Source: Gammaproteobacteria bacterium (GTDB taxonomy: Bacteria; Pseudomonadota; Gammaproteobacteria; Steroidobacterales; Steroidobacteraceae). From it: DNA of 64,000 bases. Under the pieces are notes generated by a model. That model did no database searches. It was not told where the DNA came from and saw only the letters and a list, made by a program, of their open reading frames with translations. Both the position numbers and the translations under genes were made by a program. This document shows, one piece after another, positions 38,287 through 47,639 of the stretch; position 1 is the first letter of the stretch, and every line of letters begins with the position of its first letter. The stretch lies in NCBI GenBank assembly GCA_016882265.1, contig VGVB01000001.1:162882-226881 (forward strand), in the 5' to 3' direction.

Positions 38287-39963
38287 GTGATTGAGGGGTG
38301 GTATGAGGAGACGAACCGTACGTGGGGCAACGTCCTCGCCGATACTGCGGAGCGTTACCCGCAAGCCGAGTTCGTCGTGTATCGGGAGCAGCGCGTCACC
38401 TATGCGAACTTCTATGAGCAGGTACAGCGCTGTGCCCGCGGCCTGTTGTCGGTGGGGGTACGGAGAGGTGATAACGTCGCACTCTGGATGACCAACTGCG
38501 TCGAGTGGCTGGTCGTTCAGTTTGCGGCCTATGCGATCGGCGCACCGCTGATTCCGGTCAACACGCGCCTGAAACCCGATGAGCTGTGCGCAACACTCAG
38601 GCAGTCGCGCGCGAGCACCCTGGTATTCAAGCGCTACCTTCTCGGCGACTCGATTGACACTCTGCCGTGGCTCGAAAGGATGATACCGGGCGTAGATCGG
38701 GCGGGTCCCCAGCGGATGTGCGCACCGGAATTACCGGAGCTGAAGCGCCTGATCTGCTGCGATGCAGATGTTCCCAGGGGCGCGCTGGCGTATGCGCAGA
38801 TCCTCGAAACCGGACAGGGCTGGGAGTGCGACGCTGACCTGCGCCGGGCGGCGGCCCGGGTCAATCCGTTCGACGTCGCCAACATCGTGTACACCTCCGG
38901 GACCACGGGGGCGCCAAAGGGCGGCCTGTCCATGCACCGCAACAACATGGCAGCGCTGTACCACTGGATTGAACGTACTGCGCTGGGCCCGGGGGACCGC
39001 GTATACCTTGGGGTTCCGTTGGCGACGAATTTCGGTTGTGCCTATGTATCCCAGCTCAGTGTGATGGCCGGCAGTACGATCGTGATGCACGAGTCGTTTG
39101 AGCCGAGATTGGCCTTGCGCGCGATCGAGAGCGAGCGGATCACGTGGTTCCCCGGTGCGCCGACGATGTACATCATGATGCTTGGCAGTCCGGAATTGGG
39201 GAGCGCAGATCTTTCCAGTCTGCGGACGGCCATCGTGGGCGGTGCACCGTGCACCCCGGCCACGATCGGCGCGATGAAGGAACGGATGGGATTTCGGTTC
39301 GTGGTACAGTGCTATGGCCTGAGCGAGTGCGCGGGTCTGTCGACCTCGACCTTTCTGGACGACCCGATCGAAAAGACGGCTACTACCGTCGGCAAACCGT
39401 TCCCCAGTTGTCGCCTTCGCATCGTCAATGCGGACACCCTGCGGGACGCCGAACCCGGTGAGCCGGGCGAGATCTGGCTGCATGACGCTCAGCCCGGCTC
39501 GTGCGTCGGCAAGGGGTACTTTGAAATGCCCGCCGCGGCCAACGATGCCATCACGGCCGACGGCTGGTTCCGCACTGGTGACGTCGGCAGCTTCGACGAA
39601 GATGGTTACCTCAGACTGTGTGGCCGGATCAAGGACATGTACATCGTTGGCGGCTTCAATGCCTATCCCGCGGAGATCGAGGCCGTGCTGCACACTCATC
39701 CAAAGATCCGGATGGCCCAGGTGTTCGGTGTGCCGCACGAGAGACTGGGCGAAGTGGGCTGCGCGTGTGTCGAACTCGAGCCGGAAGCCGTGCTCGACGG
39801 GCGCGAGGTGATCGCGTTCTGCCAGGAGCGGATGGCGAACTACAAGGTTCCGCGGCACGTCCGGTTTCTGCGGGGTACGGAATTCCCGTTGACCAGTTCT
39901 GGCAAGGTCAGGAAGCTCGAACTGCGCCAGCGAGTGGCGCGTGACCTGGGGATCGAGGTGTAG
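38287..39963 (+). CDS. AMP-forming acyl-CoA synthetase/ligase
   Basis: 558 aa from GTG. ANL-superfamily motifs in order: P-loop NIVYTSGTTGAPKGG (near residue 200), CYGLSECAG, GWFRTGDVG, the hinge-region RIKDMYIVGGFNAYPAEIE, and the C-terminal catalytic Lys in LTSSGKVRKLELR. It activates a carboxylic acid to its CoA thioester with ATP and is probably the entry step of the island, since it sits directly after the outer-membrane receptor. Substrate range cannot be read. Confidence 0.92.
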   Translation: MIEGWYEETNRTWGNVLADTAERYPQAEFVVYREQRVTYANFYEQVQRCARGLLSVGVRRGDNVALWMTNCVEWLVVQFAAYAIGAPLIPVNTRLKPDELCATLRQSRASTLVFKRYLLGDSIDTLPWLERMIPGVDRAGPQRMCAPELPELKRLICCDADVPRGALAYAQILETGQGWECDADLRRAAARVNPFDVANIVYTSGTTGAPKGGLSMHRNNMAALYHWIERTALGPGDRVYLGVPLATNFGCAYVSQLSVMAGSTIVMHESFEPRLALRAIESERITWFPGAPTMYIMMLGSPELGSADLSSLRTAIVGGAPCTPATIGAMKERMGFRFVVQCYGLSECAGLSTSTFLDDPIEKTATTVGKPFPSCRLRIVNADTLRDAEPGEPGEIWLHDAQPGSCVGKGYFEMPAAANDAITADGWFRTGDVGSFDEDGYLRLCGRIKDMYIVGGFNAYPAEIEAVLHTHPKIRMAQVFGVPHERLGEVGCACVELEPEAVLDGREVIAFCQERMANYKVPRHVRFLRGTEFPLTSSGKVRKLELRQRVARDLGIEV

Positions 39964-39968
39964 TGGTC

Positions 39969-41111
39969 ATGGACTTCTCCATTCCCGAGGAGATTCAGCA
40001 GCTTCGGCAGACACTGCGGGACTTCGTGGATCGGGCGGTGATTCCACTGGAGCCGAGCATCGAAGCGGAGGACCGGATCCCGGACTCACTACTGCGGCAA
40101 ATGCGCGAAATGGGCCTGTTCGGGATCACGATTCCGCAACGGTTTGGCGGCTTGGGTATCGGCCCGCTCGGTTACGCGCTGATCAGCGAGGAGGTGGGCC
40201 GGGCGCACGGCGCTGTTCGCACACTGATTGGCATCAGCAATGGAATCGGTTCGAAGATTCTGGTGTCGTTCGGTACTTCCGCCCAACAGGACACCTATCT
40301 GCCGAGGATGGCCAGTGGCGAACTGGCCACGGCTCTGGCGGTGAGCGAGCCGGGTGCCGGTTCGGACGTGGGCGCAATCAGAACGAGCGCGGAGCGTCAG
40401 GGCGATGCATACGTACTGAACGGCACAAAGCACTTTATCACCAATGCGGCGCACGCCCGTTTGCTGACGGTGCTGGCGCGAACGAGCAAGGAACACGGGA
40501 CGCGTTCCGGAATGAGTATGTTCCTGGTGACGCCGGACCTGCCTGGATTTCGCCTGGGCCGCAGGCACGAGACGATGGCGGGCCGGGGCTGCGGTCGCGC
40601 GGAAGTCGTGCTCGAGGACTGCCGCGTGCCGGCAGCGAACCGGATTGGTGAGGAGGGCCGCGGCTTTCAGATGACGATGTCGTGCCTGCAGGAAGGCCGC
40701 GTGGCGTACGCCGCCATGTGCCTGGGCCTGGCACAGCGGCTGCTCGAGATGTCGGCGGATTACGCCAGGCAGCGGGTGCAGTTCGGTCGACCGATCGCGG
40801 AATTTCAGGCGATTCAGTTCATGCTGGCCGACATGGCGAGCTCCATCTACGCGGCCAGGATGGCGACCTATCACGCGGCGTGGAAATGTGAACGAAACGA
40901 GGAGTGCGCACAGGAGGCCTCGATGGCCAAGCTGCTTGCCTCGGAGGCCGCCGGCAAGGTCGCCGATTCAGCAGTTCAGATTCATGGTGCGATGGGTTAC
41001 GCCAGGGACTACGCCGTGGAACGGATGTACCGGGAAGCACGGGTCTTCCGCATCGCCGAGGGGACGTCCGAGATCCAGCGCGGCATCATTGCCAGGAAAG
41101 TCCTGGAATAG
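39969..41111 (+). CDS. Acyl-CoA dehydrogenase
   Basis: 380 aa. Typical short/medium-chain type: MREMGLFGITIPQRFGGLG, ALAVSEPGAGSDVG, RVQFGRPIAEFQAIQFMLAD, HGAMGYARDYAVERMYREAR and the catalytic Glu in RIAEGTSEIQ. ATG preferred over a GTG two codons earlier that overlaps the previous stop. It introduces the alpha,beta double bond, and its electrons probably pass to the EtfAB/EtfD chain encoded in the divergent operon. Confidence 0.93.
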   Translation: MDFSIPEEIQQLRQTLRDFVDRAVIPLEPSIEAEDRIPDSLLRQMREMGLFGITIPQRFGGLGIGPLGYALISEEVGRAHGAVRTLIGISNGIGSKILVSFGTSAQQDTYLPRMASGELATALAVSEPGAGSDVGAIRTSAERQGDAYVLNGTKHFITNAAHARLLTVLARTSKEHGTRSGMSMFLVTPDLPGFRLGRRHETMAGRGCGRAEVVLEDCRVPAANRIGEEGRGFQMTMSCLQEGRVAYAAMCLGLAQRLLEMSADYARQRVQFGRPIAEFQAIQFMLADMASSIYAARMATYHAAWKCERNEECAQEASMAKLLASEAAGKVADSAVQIHGAMGYARDYAVERMYREARVFRIAEGTSEIQRGIIARKVLE

Positions 41112-41120
41112 GATCGCGAC

Positions 41121-42164
41121 ATGAGATTCTGGCTCGGCCTCTATGGAATGCAGAGCCCGCGTACTCATCCGCGCTCGCTGCCGTGGCTGTACGAGGAGAC
41201 GATTCGGCATGCGGTCGAGGCGGAACGTCTGGGGTTCGACGGGTTTGCGCTGACCGAGCATCACTTCTGGTATGACGGCTACTGTCCCGCACTGCTGCCA
41301 GTGCTGGCCGCGATCGCCCGCCGAACCGAAATGATCCGTCTGCTTCCCTTTGCACTCCTGCTGCCGCTGCGGGATCCGTTGCGCGTGGCCGAGGAGATCG
41401 CGGTCGTCGATCACCTGTCGCGGGGGCGGCTGACCCTGGGGTTGGGATACGGGTACAGAGCAGAGGAGTTTCAGGGATTCGGACTGGAAAAGAGCAGGGT
41501 CCCCGCACGTTACTTCGAGATCGTCGAAATCCTCAGGCGGGCGTTTGGCGACGGACCACTGAGCTTTGCCGGTGAATACTACTCGTACGAGGACGTGGAA
41601 ATCCATCCCAAACCATTCCAGCCCGGCGGTCCGCCGCTGTGTCTCGCCGGCGGCAGCCGCGAGGCGACGGCGCGTCGCGCGGGGCGATTGGGGATGGACT
41701 ATTGCATCGCCGGGACCATGCTGCCGGTCAGCAGTGTACAGGCGCTGATCGACACGTATCGCACCGCGGCGGATCAGGCCAATGTGCCGCCGGGGCAGAT
41801 CGTTGTCGCCATCGATGTCGCGATCGCGGACACGCAGGATGAAGTTGAGCGAATCGTGGCCGAAGATCTACGCCCGGTGTTTGCCGAACAATTGGCTGCA
41901 TTTGGCTTTCTGCGCGATGCCGAGGGCAGGTCACTGACGGAGGTGGGGCCGGATCATCCGGTCTGGACCCCGTTGTTGAACAGCTTCGTACTTGGGTCTC
42001 CGGATGAAGTGATTGCCCGCATCGAATCGTTCCGCGATCTTGGCTGCGACGTGTTCCTGGCGCGCATCATGGAGGCGAATCTGCGCAGCGACCGCATTCT
42101 GCGGGAAGCACGTCTGTTCGCAGAACGGGTCATCCCGCATTTCCGCGAGGGCGCCGGTCGATGA
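41121..42164 (+). CDS. Luciferase-like (LLM) flavin-dependent oxidoreductase
   Basis: 347 aa bacterial-luciferase-type TIM barrel. Segments ERLGFDGFALTEHHFW, DHLSRGRLTLGLGYGY and HPKPFQPGGPPLCLAGGS are typical. Such enzymes use FMNH2 or F420H2 and catalyse monooxygenation or reduction. It overlaps a second LLM gene (ATGA), so the two may work together. In an acyl-CoA operon it could perform an oxygenation that prepares a ring or ketone for cleavage (inference). Confidence 0.87.
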   Translation: MRFWLGLYGMQSPRTHPRSLPWLYEETIRHAVEAERLGFDGFALTEHHFWYDGYCPALLPVLAAIARRTEMIRLLPFALLLPLRDPLRVAEEIAVVDHLSRGRLTLGLGYGYRAEEFQGFGLEKSRVPARYFEIVEILRRAFGDGPLSFAGEYYSYEDVEIHPKPFQPGGPPLCLAGGSREATARRAGRLGMDYCIAGTMLPVSSVQALIDTYRTAADQANVPPGQIVVAIDVAIADTQDEVERIVAEDLRPVFAEQLAAFGFLRDAEGRSLTEVGPDHPVWTPLLNSFVLGSPDEVIARIESFRDLGCDVFLARIMEANLRSDRILREARLFAERVIPHFREGAGR

Positions 42165-43165
42165 GAGTCGGGGTGCTGCTGGATGCCCGGGTTGGCGGTG
42201 TGGGTACGACAGTTGCCTATGAGCGTCTGTTGCGGCACGTTCGCGTCATCGAGAACACGGGTCTCGATTCGGTCTGGATTCCGGAAACGCATGGATGTGC
42301 CGTCACTTCGCTGCCGGCGCCGTTAGCAATGGCGGCTGCCGTTGCCGCGGAGACCAGGGGCATTCGGATCGGGGTACTCGTCAAGCTGGCGCTGGAGCAC
42401 CCGGTGACGATCTGCGAGGAGGCCGCCGTGCTCGACCTGCTCTGCAACGGACGGCTGCTGTTCGGAGCCGATCCAGGCGGCGACGAGCGGGAGTACGCCG
42501 GGGCGCGGATCGCGTGGGCGCAGCGCCGGGCGGCTTTCAACGAGGCCCTGGAGATCATCGTCCACGGATGGGGCAGTGACGGTTTTGCCTATCTGGGAGA
42601 GCTGAACCGGCTGCCGGCGCATACACGTGCGCTGGAGCGCGATGGCCGGCTGCAGACCGAACCTTGCGTCCCGCCTCACCGGCGGCCGACCGAGCGCGCC
42701 GGCTTACCGTTTGACTATATGTCGATTCTGCCCAAGCCGCTGCAGATCCCCCGCCCACCGGTCTACCTGTTGGGACTCGACGGGGAAACGATCGATCTCG
42801 CAGCTCGTGGCGGTTATTCGCTGGTGATTCCGCCGTCGACCGAGTCGGTCGCCGCCGACGCGACGCGTTATTGGCATGAGCTGGAGCGCATGGGACGCCA
42901 CCGACATGAAGTTGACCTGGCGATCGCACGGGATGTCTACGTCGAAGCAGACGGCGAACGCTCGAGACAACGGGTATCCGGGGTGACCAGTGGCGCTCTG
43001 ATCGGAACACCCGATGAGGTCCTGCACGGGATCAAGAACCTTCAGCGTCAAACCGGCATGCGACATCTGCTGTGTCGTGTGCAATTGCAGGGACTCACCA
43101 CCGAACAGATTGACGCGTCCATCCGCTTGCTGGCGGAGGATGTTCGCAGCCGCCTCCAGATGTAG
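42161..43165 (+). CDS. Second luciferase-like (LLM) flavin-dependent oxidoreductase
   Basis: 334 aa, same fold as its neighbour but clearly divergent: ENTGLDSVWIPETHG, IGVLVKLALEHPVTICEEAAVLD and GRLLFGADPGGDEREY at the phosphate-binding region. The C-terminal helices LIGTPDEVLHGIKNL follow the family. Its middle (HTRALERDGRLQTEPCVPPHRRPTERAGLPFDY) is an unusual, longer insertion. Tandem LLM pairs may be alpha/beta-like subunits or two enzymes of one pathway. Substrate unknown. Confidence 0.85.
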   Translation: MRVGVLLDARVGGVGTTVAYERLLRHVRVIENTGLDSVWIPETHGCAVTSLPAPLAMAAAVAAETRGIRIGVLVKLALEHPVTICEEAAVLDLLCNGRLLFGADPGGDEREYAGARIAWAQRRAAFNEALEIIVHGWGSDGFAYLGELNRLPAHTRALERDGRLQTEPCVPPHRRPTERAGLPFDYMSILPKPLQIPRPPVYLLGLDGETIDLAARGGYSLVIPPSTESVAADATRYWHELERMGRHRHEVDLAIARDVYVEADGERSRQRVSGVTSGALIGTPDEVLHGIKNLQRQTGMRHLLCRVQLQGLTTEQIDASIRLLAEDVRSRLQM

Positions 43166-43216
43166 ATCTGCACAGTTGCGGTGATCGAGTCCGGCAGGAC
43201 CGGGACGGAGTTCGTA

Positions 43217-45214
43217 ATGACCGATCAGTATTCCATGCTCTTCTCACCGGTTGAGATCGGCCCCGTAGCGGTCAGGAACCGCATCTATCACGCTCCGGTC
43301 ACCACCAATTTCGTCGATCGGGAGACTGGCTTTCCGGGCGACTCCATGGTGGATTACTACGTCGAACGCGCCAAGGGGGGCGTGGGGCTCATCATCCAGG
43401 GAGCAGTCGATGTAGCGCCGGAGTCTGATTTCTGGCCGGTCCCGCACACCCGCATGCATGACGAGGCAATTGTGCCGCACTTGCGGCGCATAACGGCCGG
43501 CGTCCACCAGCATGGTGCCCGGATCTTCATCGAGATATTCCACATAGGCCAGGCCAGCAATACACGCACGCACGGTGCCCCGGCACACGCGCCGTCAGGA
43601 ATCCCGTCCCTTGTTGCCGGCGCGACGCCGAAGTGCATGGAACGCGAGGACATCGAAGGAGCGGTGCGCAGCTTCGGGTTGGCCGTAACGCATGCCGTGG
43701 CAGCTGGCTATGACGGTGTCGAACTGCATGCTACTCACGGTTACCTGCTGGAGGAATTCCTGTCGCCGTTCTACAACAAACGCAGTGATGAGTATGGCGG
43801 CACGCTCGAGAACCGGATGCGCTTTCTGCTGCAGGTCATTGACTGCTGTCGCGAGGCGGCTGGACAGCGGATTGCGCTCGGCATCCGGCTCGTGGGCGAC
43901 GAGTTGCTGCCTGGCGGACTGACACTGGAAGATACGACCAGAATTGCCGCGCGCATCGCCGAATCGGGGAAGATCGACTTCGTCGACGTGGATATCGGCT
44001 CGCACCAGAACTATCACGTCACGATGAGCCCGATGTACGGTGCGCCGGGATTCAATCTGCCGTGCGCGGCGGCGATTCGCGAGGCGGTCGATCCGCTGCC
44101 GGTACTCTGTGCGCCGGGTCGGCTGGTCGATCCGGGCGCGGCGGAGAGGATCCTGCGAGATGGTCACGCTGACCTGATCGGTCTGGGGAGAACGCTCATT
44201 TCCGATCCGCAGTGGCCTTTGAAGGTGCGTGAGGGGCGGCCGGACGACATCCGCCAGTGCGTGTTCTGCAATCAGTACACGATGGGCAATCTGTACAAGG
44301 GACTGCCGGTGAGTTGCATTCAGAATCCAGCGGTCGGTCGCGAGGGGATCTGGGGCAGCGGGTCGCTGCGCGCCGCGCCGGCGTCGAGAAAAGTGGTAGT
44401 TGTCGGTGGTGGGCCAGCGGGTATGGAAGTAGCCCGGCTCGCCCGTCTGCGGGGACACCGGGTGACGCTGGTTGAGCGTCACAAGGAGGTTGGCGGTCAG
44501 GTGCTGCTGGCGGCCGCTCTGCCGCGGCGAAGCGAGATGGAAGGAGTCGTCCGCTGGCTGGGCCTGCAGCTCGCGAGGTCGGGCGTAGAAGTCGTTCTTG
44601 GCACCGAGGTCACGCCGGCGCTGCTGCAGAGTCTGGAACCGGACGTCGTGGTGGTAGCTACCGGAGCGAGCTTCGATGGCAGCGGGATTTCGGGGGTAAC
44701 CAGCCAGCCGATTGCGGGGTCGGACCTGCCGGGTGTCACCCTGACTCCGGAAATGGTGTTGCGCGGCGAGGGTACGCTCGGGCCGTCGATCGTGATCGCG
44801 GACTCGCAGGGGGACGTCGTGGCACCGGCGCTGGCTGAACTGCTGGCAGGCCGTGGCAGCCGCGTCACTATCGTCACGAGCTTCCCGATGGTCGGGCCGA
44901 AACTTGCCGAGGAGATGAATCTCCCATATGTCTACTCGAAGCTGTATGAACTCGGTGTGACGATGGTGCCGAACGCATGGGTGACGGAGATCCGATCCGG
45001 CTCGGTCCATGTCTGCAATCTCTATGCTCCGCATCAGGTGCAGCAGGTCGCCGCGGACACAGTCGTTGTTGTCACGATGCGCAGGCCTCATCAGGATCTG
45101 TATTCCGCCCTCAAGGGTACGATCAGGGAACTTCACCGTGTGGGCGACTGTGTGGCGCCGGGAGACATTGGTACAGCCATGTTGAGTGCGCACAAGCTGG
45201 GGCGCGACCTGTAG
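43217..45214 (+). CDS. 2,4-dienoyl-CoA reductase-like flavoprotein with an incomplete Fe-S motif
   Basis: 665 aa. N-terminal FMN barrel of old yellow enzyme type (SPVEIGPVAVRNRIYHAPVTT, then GYDGVELHATHGYLLEEFLSP), a cluster-binding segment, and a FAD/NAD(P) domain (VVVVGGGPAGMEVARLARL). E. coli FadH binds 4Fe-4S with C-x2-C-x3-C-x11-C. Here residues are Cys348, Cys351, Thr355, Cys367, so the third ligand is missing. Reduction of an unsaturated CoA thioester or enone is likely. ATG chosen for GGAG 6 nt upstream. Its stop overlaps the next start by one base. Confidence 0.88.
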   Translation: MTDQYSMLFSPVEIGPVAVRNRIYHAPVTTNFVDRETGFPGDSMVDYYVERAKGGVGLIIQGAVDVAPESDFWPVPHTRMHDEAIVPHLRRITAGVHQHGARIFIEIFHIGQASNTRTHGAPAHAPSGIPSLVAGATPKCMEREDIEGAVRSFGLAVTHAVAAGYDGVELHATHGYLLEEFLSPFYNKRSDEYGGTLENRMRFLLQVIDCCREAAGQRIALGIRLVGDELLPGGLTLEDTTRIAARIAESGKIDFVDVDIGSHQNYHVTMSPMYGAPGFNLPCAAAIREAVDPLPVLCAPGRLVDPGAAERILRDGHADLIGLGRTLISDPQWPLKVREGRPDDIRQCVFCNQYTMGNLYKGLPVSCIQNPAVGREGIWGSGSLRAAPASRKVVVVGGGPAGMEVARLARLRGHRVTLVERHKEVGGQVLLAAALPRRSEMEGVVRWLGLQLARSGVEVVLGTEVTPALLQSLEPDVVVVATGASFDGSGISGVTSQPIAGSDLPGVTLTPEMVLRGEGTLGPSIVIADSQGDVVAPALAELLAGRGSRVTIVTSFPMVGPKLAEEMNLPYVYSKLYELGVTMVPNAWVTEIRSGSVHVCNLYAPHQVQQVAADTVVVVTMRRPHQDLYSALKGTIRELHRVGDCVAPGDIGTAMLSAHKLGRDL

Positions 45215-46449
45215 TGGACCGGATCAGTTTCAGTGACCCCCACGAGGCGGTCCAGAAGATCCCTGACGGAAGCCTGGTGGTGTTCCCGCAGGGCTGTGCG
45301 GAGCCGTCACGCTTCTATCAGGCGTTCGTCGACGGGGTGACGCGGTTCAGTCACCTGCGGGTTGTGTCGGGCCTGCAATTCGGGAGTTACCCCTTTCTCG
45401 CGCGTGGGCTACAGGACAATTTTGATTTCACGACCTGGCACGTCGGCGAGCGTGTGCAGCCGCTGGTCCGAGCAGGACGTATCAGTTACATGCCGCTGCG
45501 CTACAGCGACATTCCAAAGCAGTTCGCGAACGCCGATGTCGTGATCATTCATACCTCCCCGCCGGACGGCCGCGGCGATGTCAGTCTCGGGGTCTCCGTT
45601 GGAGTGACGCGGCAGCTTGCGCTCACGGCCAGACTGGTGATCGCCGAAATCAGCGAACAGATGCCATTTACGTGCGGTGAGAGCACGCTGTCGTGCGACG
45701 ACATCGATATCTTCATCGACAGTGGCTCCGCTCCGTCGCAGCGGTTCAGTCGGGCGCCCGAGGAAGTGTGTGGCCGGATCGCGGCGCTGGCTGCGGAGCT
45801 CGTTCCCGAGTCGGGCACGCTGCAGATGGGCATCGGGGCCATCCCGGAGGCGCTGTTGGACCGGATCGGAGACCGGTCCGTCAGCCTGCACACCGGAATG
45901 ATTACCGACCGGGTCATCGACTTCGTCGAGCAGAGTGATACCAAGGTCGTCACGGGCGAGGTGGTGGGAAGTGAACGGTTGTTCCGCTTCGTGCACAGGA
46001 ATCCGGCAATCCAAGTAGTGCCATGCAGTCGTACCCATGACGCGCGGGTGCTGGCCGCGCTACCCGGCTTCACCGCCGTCAATTCGGCACTGGAAGTGGA
46101 TCTTTCCGGCCAGGTCAATGCGGAGACCCGCGGCGGCTCGGTCGTGAGTGGCGTCGGCGGCTGCCTGGACTTCATGCTCGGCGCGAAGCTGGCGCCGGGC
46201 GGGAAGGCAATCATCGCATTGCCGTCCAGCGCCAATGACAGTCAGCAATCGCGGATCGTGCCGTTGCTCGCCGGTGATGCAGCCGTGACTGTTCCCCGCC
46301 ACTGTGTGGACTATGTGGTGACCGAGTTCGGCGTAGCGCAACTCGCGGGAAAGTCGCTGCAGGAGAGGGCTCGGGCGCTCATCGACATTGCCCATCCGCG
46401 TTTCCGGGAGGCCCTGGCGACCGCGGTCACGGAGCGCTGGAGCAAGTGA
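45214..46449 (+). CDS. Acetyl-CoA hydrolase/4-hydroxybutyrate CoA-transferase-like protein, catalytic Glu replaced
   Basis: 411 aa from GTG that overlaps the previous stop. Class I-type CoA-transferase fold: SPPDGRGDVSLGVSVG, GTLQMGIGAIPEALLDRIGDR, and the C-terminal HCVDYVVTEFGVAQLAGKSLQERARALI. In 4-hydroxybutyrate CoA-transferase the catalytic Glu lies in an H-(S/T)-E-M segment; here it is His-Thr-Gly228-Met. The usual chemistry via a glutamyl-CoA would be lost, so this may be a subfamily with another mechanism, such as hydrolase, or a binding protein. The downstream gene is a thiolase. Confidence 0.86.
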   Translation: MDRISFSDPHEAVQKIPDGSLVVFPQGCAEPSRFYQAFVDGVTRFSHLRVVSGLQFGSYPFLARGLQDNFDFTTWHVGERVQPLVRAGRISYMPLRYSDIPKQFANADVVIIHTSPPDGRGDVSLGVSVGVTRQLALTARLVIAEISEQMPFTCGESTLSCDDIDIFIDSGSAPSQRFSRAPEEVCGRIAALAAELVPESGTLQMGIGAIPEALLDRIGDRSVSLHTGMITDRVIDFVEQSDTKVVTGEVVGSERLFRFVHRNPAIQVVPCSRTHDARVLAALPGFTAVNSALEVDLSGQVNAETRGGSVVSGVGGCLDFMLGAKLAPGGKAIIALPSSANDSQQSRIVPLLAGDAAVTVPRHCVDYVVTEFGVAQLAGKSLQERARALIDIAHPRFREALATAVTERWSK

Positions 46450-47633
46450 TGGACCTGAACGATGTTGTCGTGCTCAGTGGAGTCCGCCTGCCGATCGGCA
46501 AGTTTGGCGGAAGCCTCAGGGACTACCGGGTCTATGAGCTCGGGGCCCTGGCGATTGCTGAGGCGGTCCGCCGTGCAGGACTCGCGCCGGACGAAGTTGA
46601 CGAGGTATTTGTGGCCTGTAACCGTCAATCCGGGAACGGACCGAACCCGGGGCGGTCGGCTGCGGTGCTGGCAGGTGTGCCGGCAACGGTGCCCGCGCAC
46701 ACGATCAACATGGCGTGCCCCGCTGGTCTGCGAGCCGTCATCGAGGCGGCGCAGGCGATGCAGTTGGACGAATGCTCGACTGCAGTCGTTTGCGGCATGG
46801 AGAGCATGAGCACGATTCCGCACATTCTGACGGATGCCCGCTGGGTGCCCGCACGCAGCGGGGACATCGTTATTCGGGACGAGTTCTTCTCCATGGTGGA
46901 GCCACTGTCCGGCATGCGGCCCACTGAACTGGCGGAGCATACTGCGGCGAAGTATGGGATCTCCCGGGCAGAGCAGGAACAGTTCGCGTGGGAAAGTCAC
47001 CAGAAGGCCGCCAGGGCGTGGACCGAAGGCTGGTCTGCCGCAGAGGTCGCCCCGGTGGAAGTGCGCTCGACGCCGGCCACGGCGAAGGAAATGCTGACGG
47101 CTGATGAATGCATTCGTGCGAACGTAACACTTGAGCGGATGGGACAGCTCAAACCGGTGCATCCAGGCGGGACGGTGACGGCCGCTACAGCGTCGGCGGT
47201 GACGGACGGTGCCGGCGCCATCATTCTGACTTCACGGAGGCAGGCGGAGCACGCCGGCCGGCGTCCGCTTGCCTCGGTAGTCGGCTACCTGCAGATTGGA
47301 GTTGATCCACAAGACATGCTCGAAGGTCCGGCGGCTGCCATCCCGGCCCTTCTGGACCGCGTCGGCATGAATCTGGACCAGATGGATGTCATCGAAGTGA
47401 ATGAGGCTTTTGCCGCGCAGGTCATCGCCAATGAACGCTCGCTGCAGTGGGACCGATCGCGCTTGAATGTGCACGGTGGCGCGATCGCCCTCGGTCATCC
47501 GACCGGGTTCACCGGCGTGCGGCTGGTCTTGTCGGCCGCGAACGCTTTACGCATTCACGGAGGTGAATTTGCAATGATCTCGGTGTGTGGCGGCGGTGGA
47601 CTTGGTGTTGCGATGATCATCCGGGCGGAGTAA
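46449..47633 (+). CDS. Acetyl-CoA acetyltransferase (thiolase)
   Basis: 394 aa. All catalytic residues present: the acylated Cys in NMACPAGLRA (near residue 90), VNEAFAAQVIA, the His in GGAIALGHPTGFTG, and the second Cys in SVCGGGGLG near the C-terminus. It cleaves a beta-ketoacyl-CoA with CoA and is the thiolytic step of the island's beta-oxidation. The start overlaps the CoA-transferase stop by one base. Confidence 0.95.
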   Translation: MDLNDVVVLSGVRLPIGKFGGSLRDYRVYELGALAIAEAVRRAGLAPDEVDEVFVACNRQSGNGPNPGRSAAVLAGVPATVPAHTINMACPAGLRAVIEAAQAMQLDECSTAVVCGMESMSTIPHILTDARWVPARSGDIVIRDEFFSMVEPLSGMRPTELAEHTAAKYGISRAEQEQFAWESHQKAARAWTEGWSAAEVAPVEVRSTPATAKEMLTADECIRANVTLERMGQLKPVHPGGTVTAATASAVTDGAGAIILTSRRQAEHAGRRPLASVVGYLQIGVDPQDMLEGPAAAIPALLDRVGMNLDQMDVIEVNEAFAAQVIANERSLQWDRSRLNVHGGAIALGHPTGFTGVRLVLSAANALRIHGGEFAMISVCGGGGLGVAMIIRAE

Positions 47634-47639
47634 GGGGAG

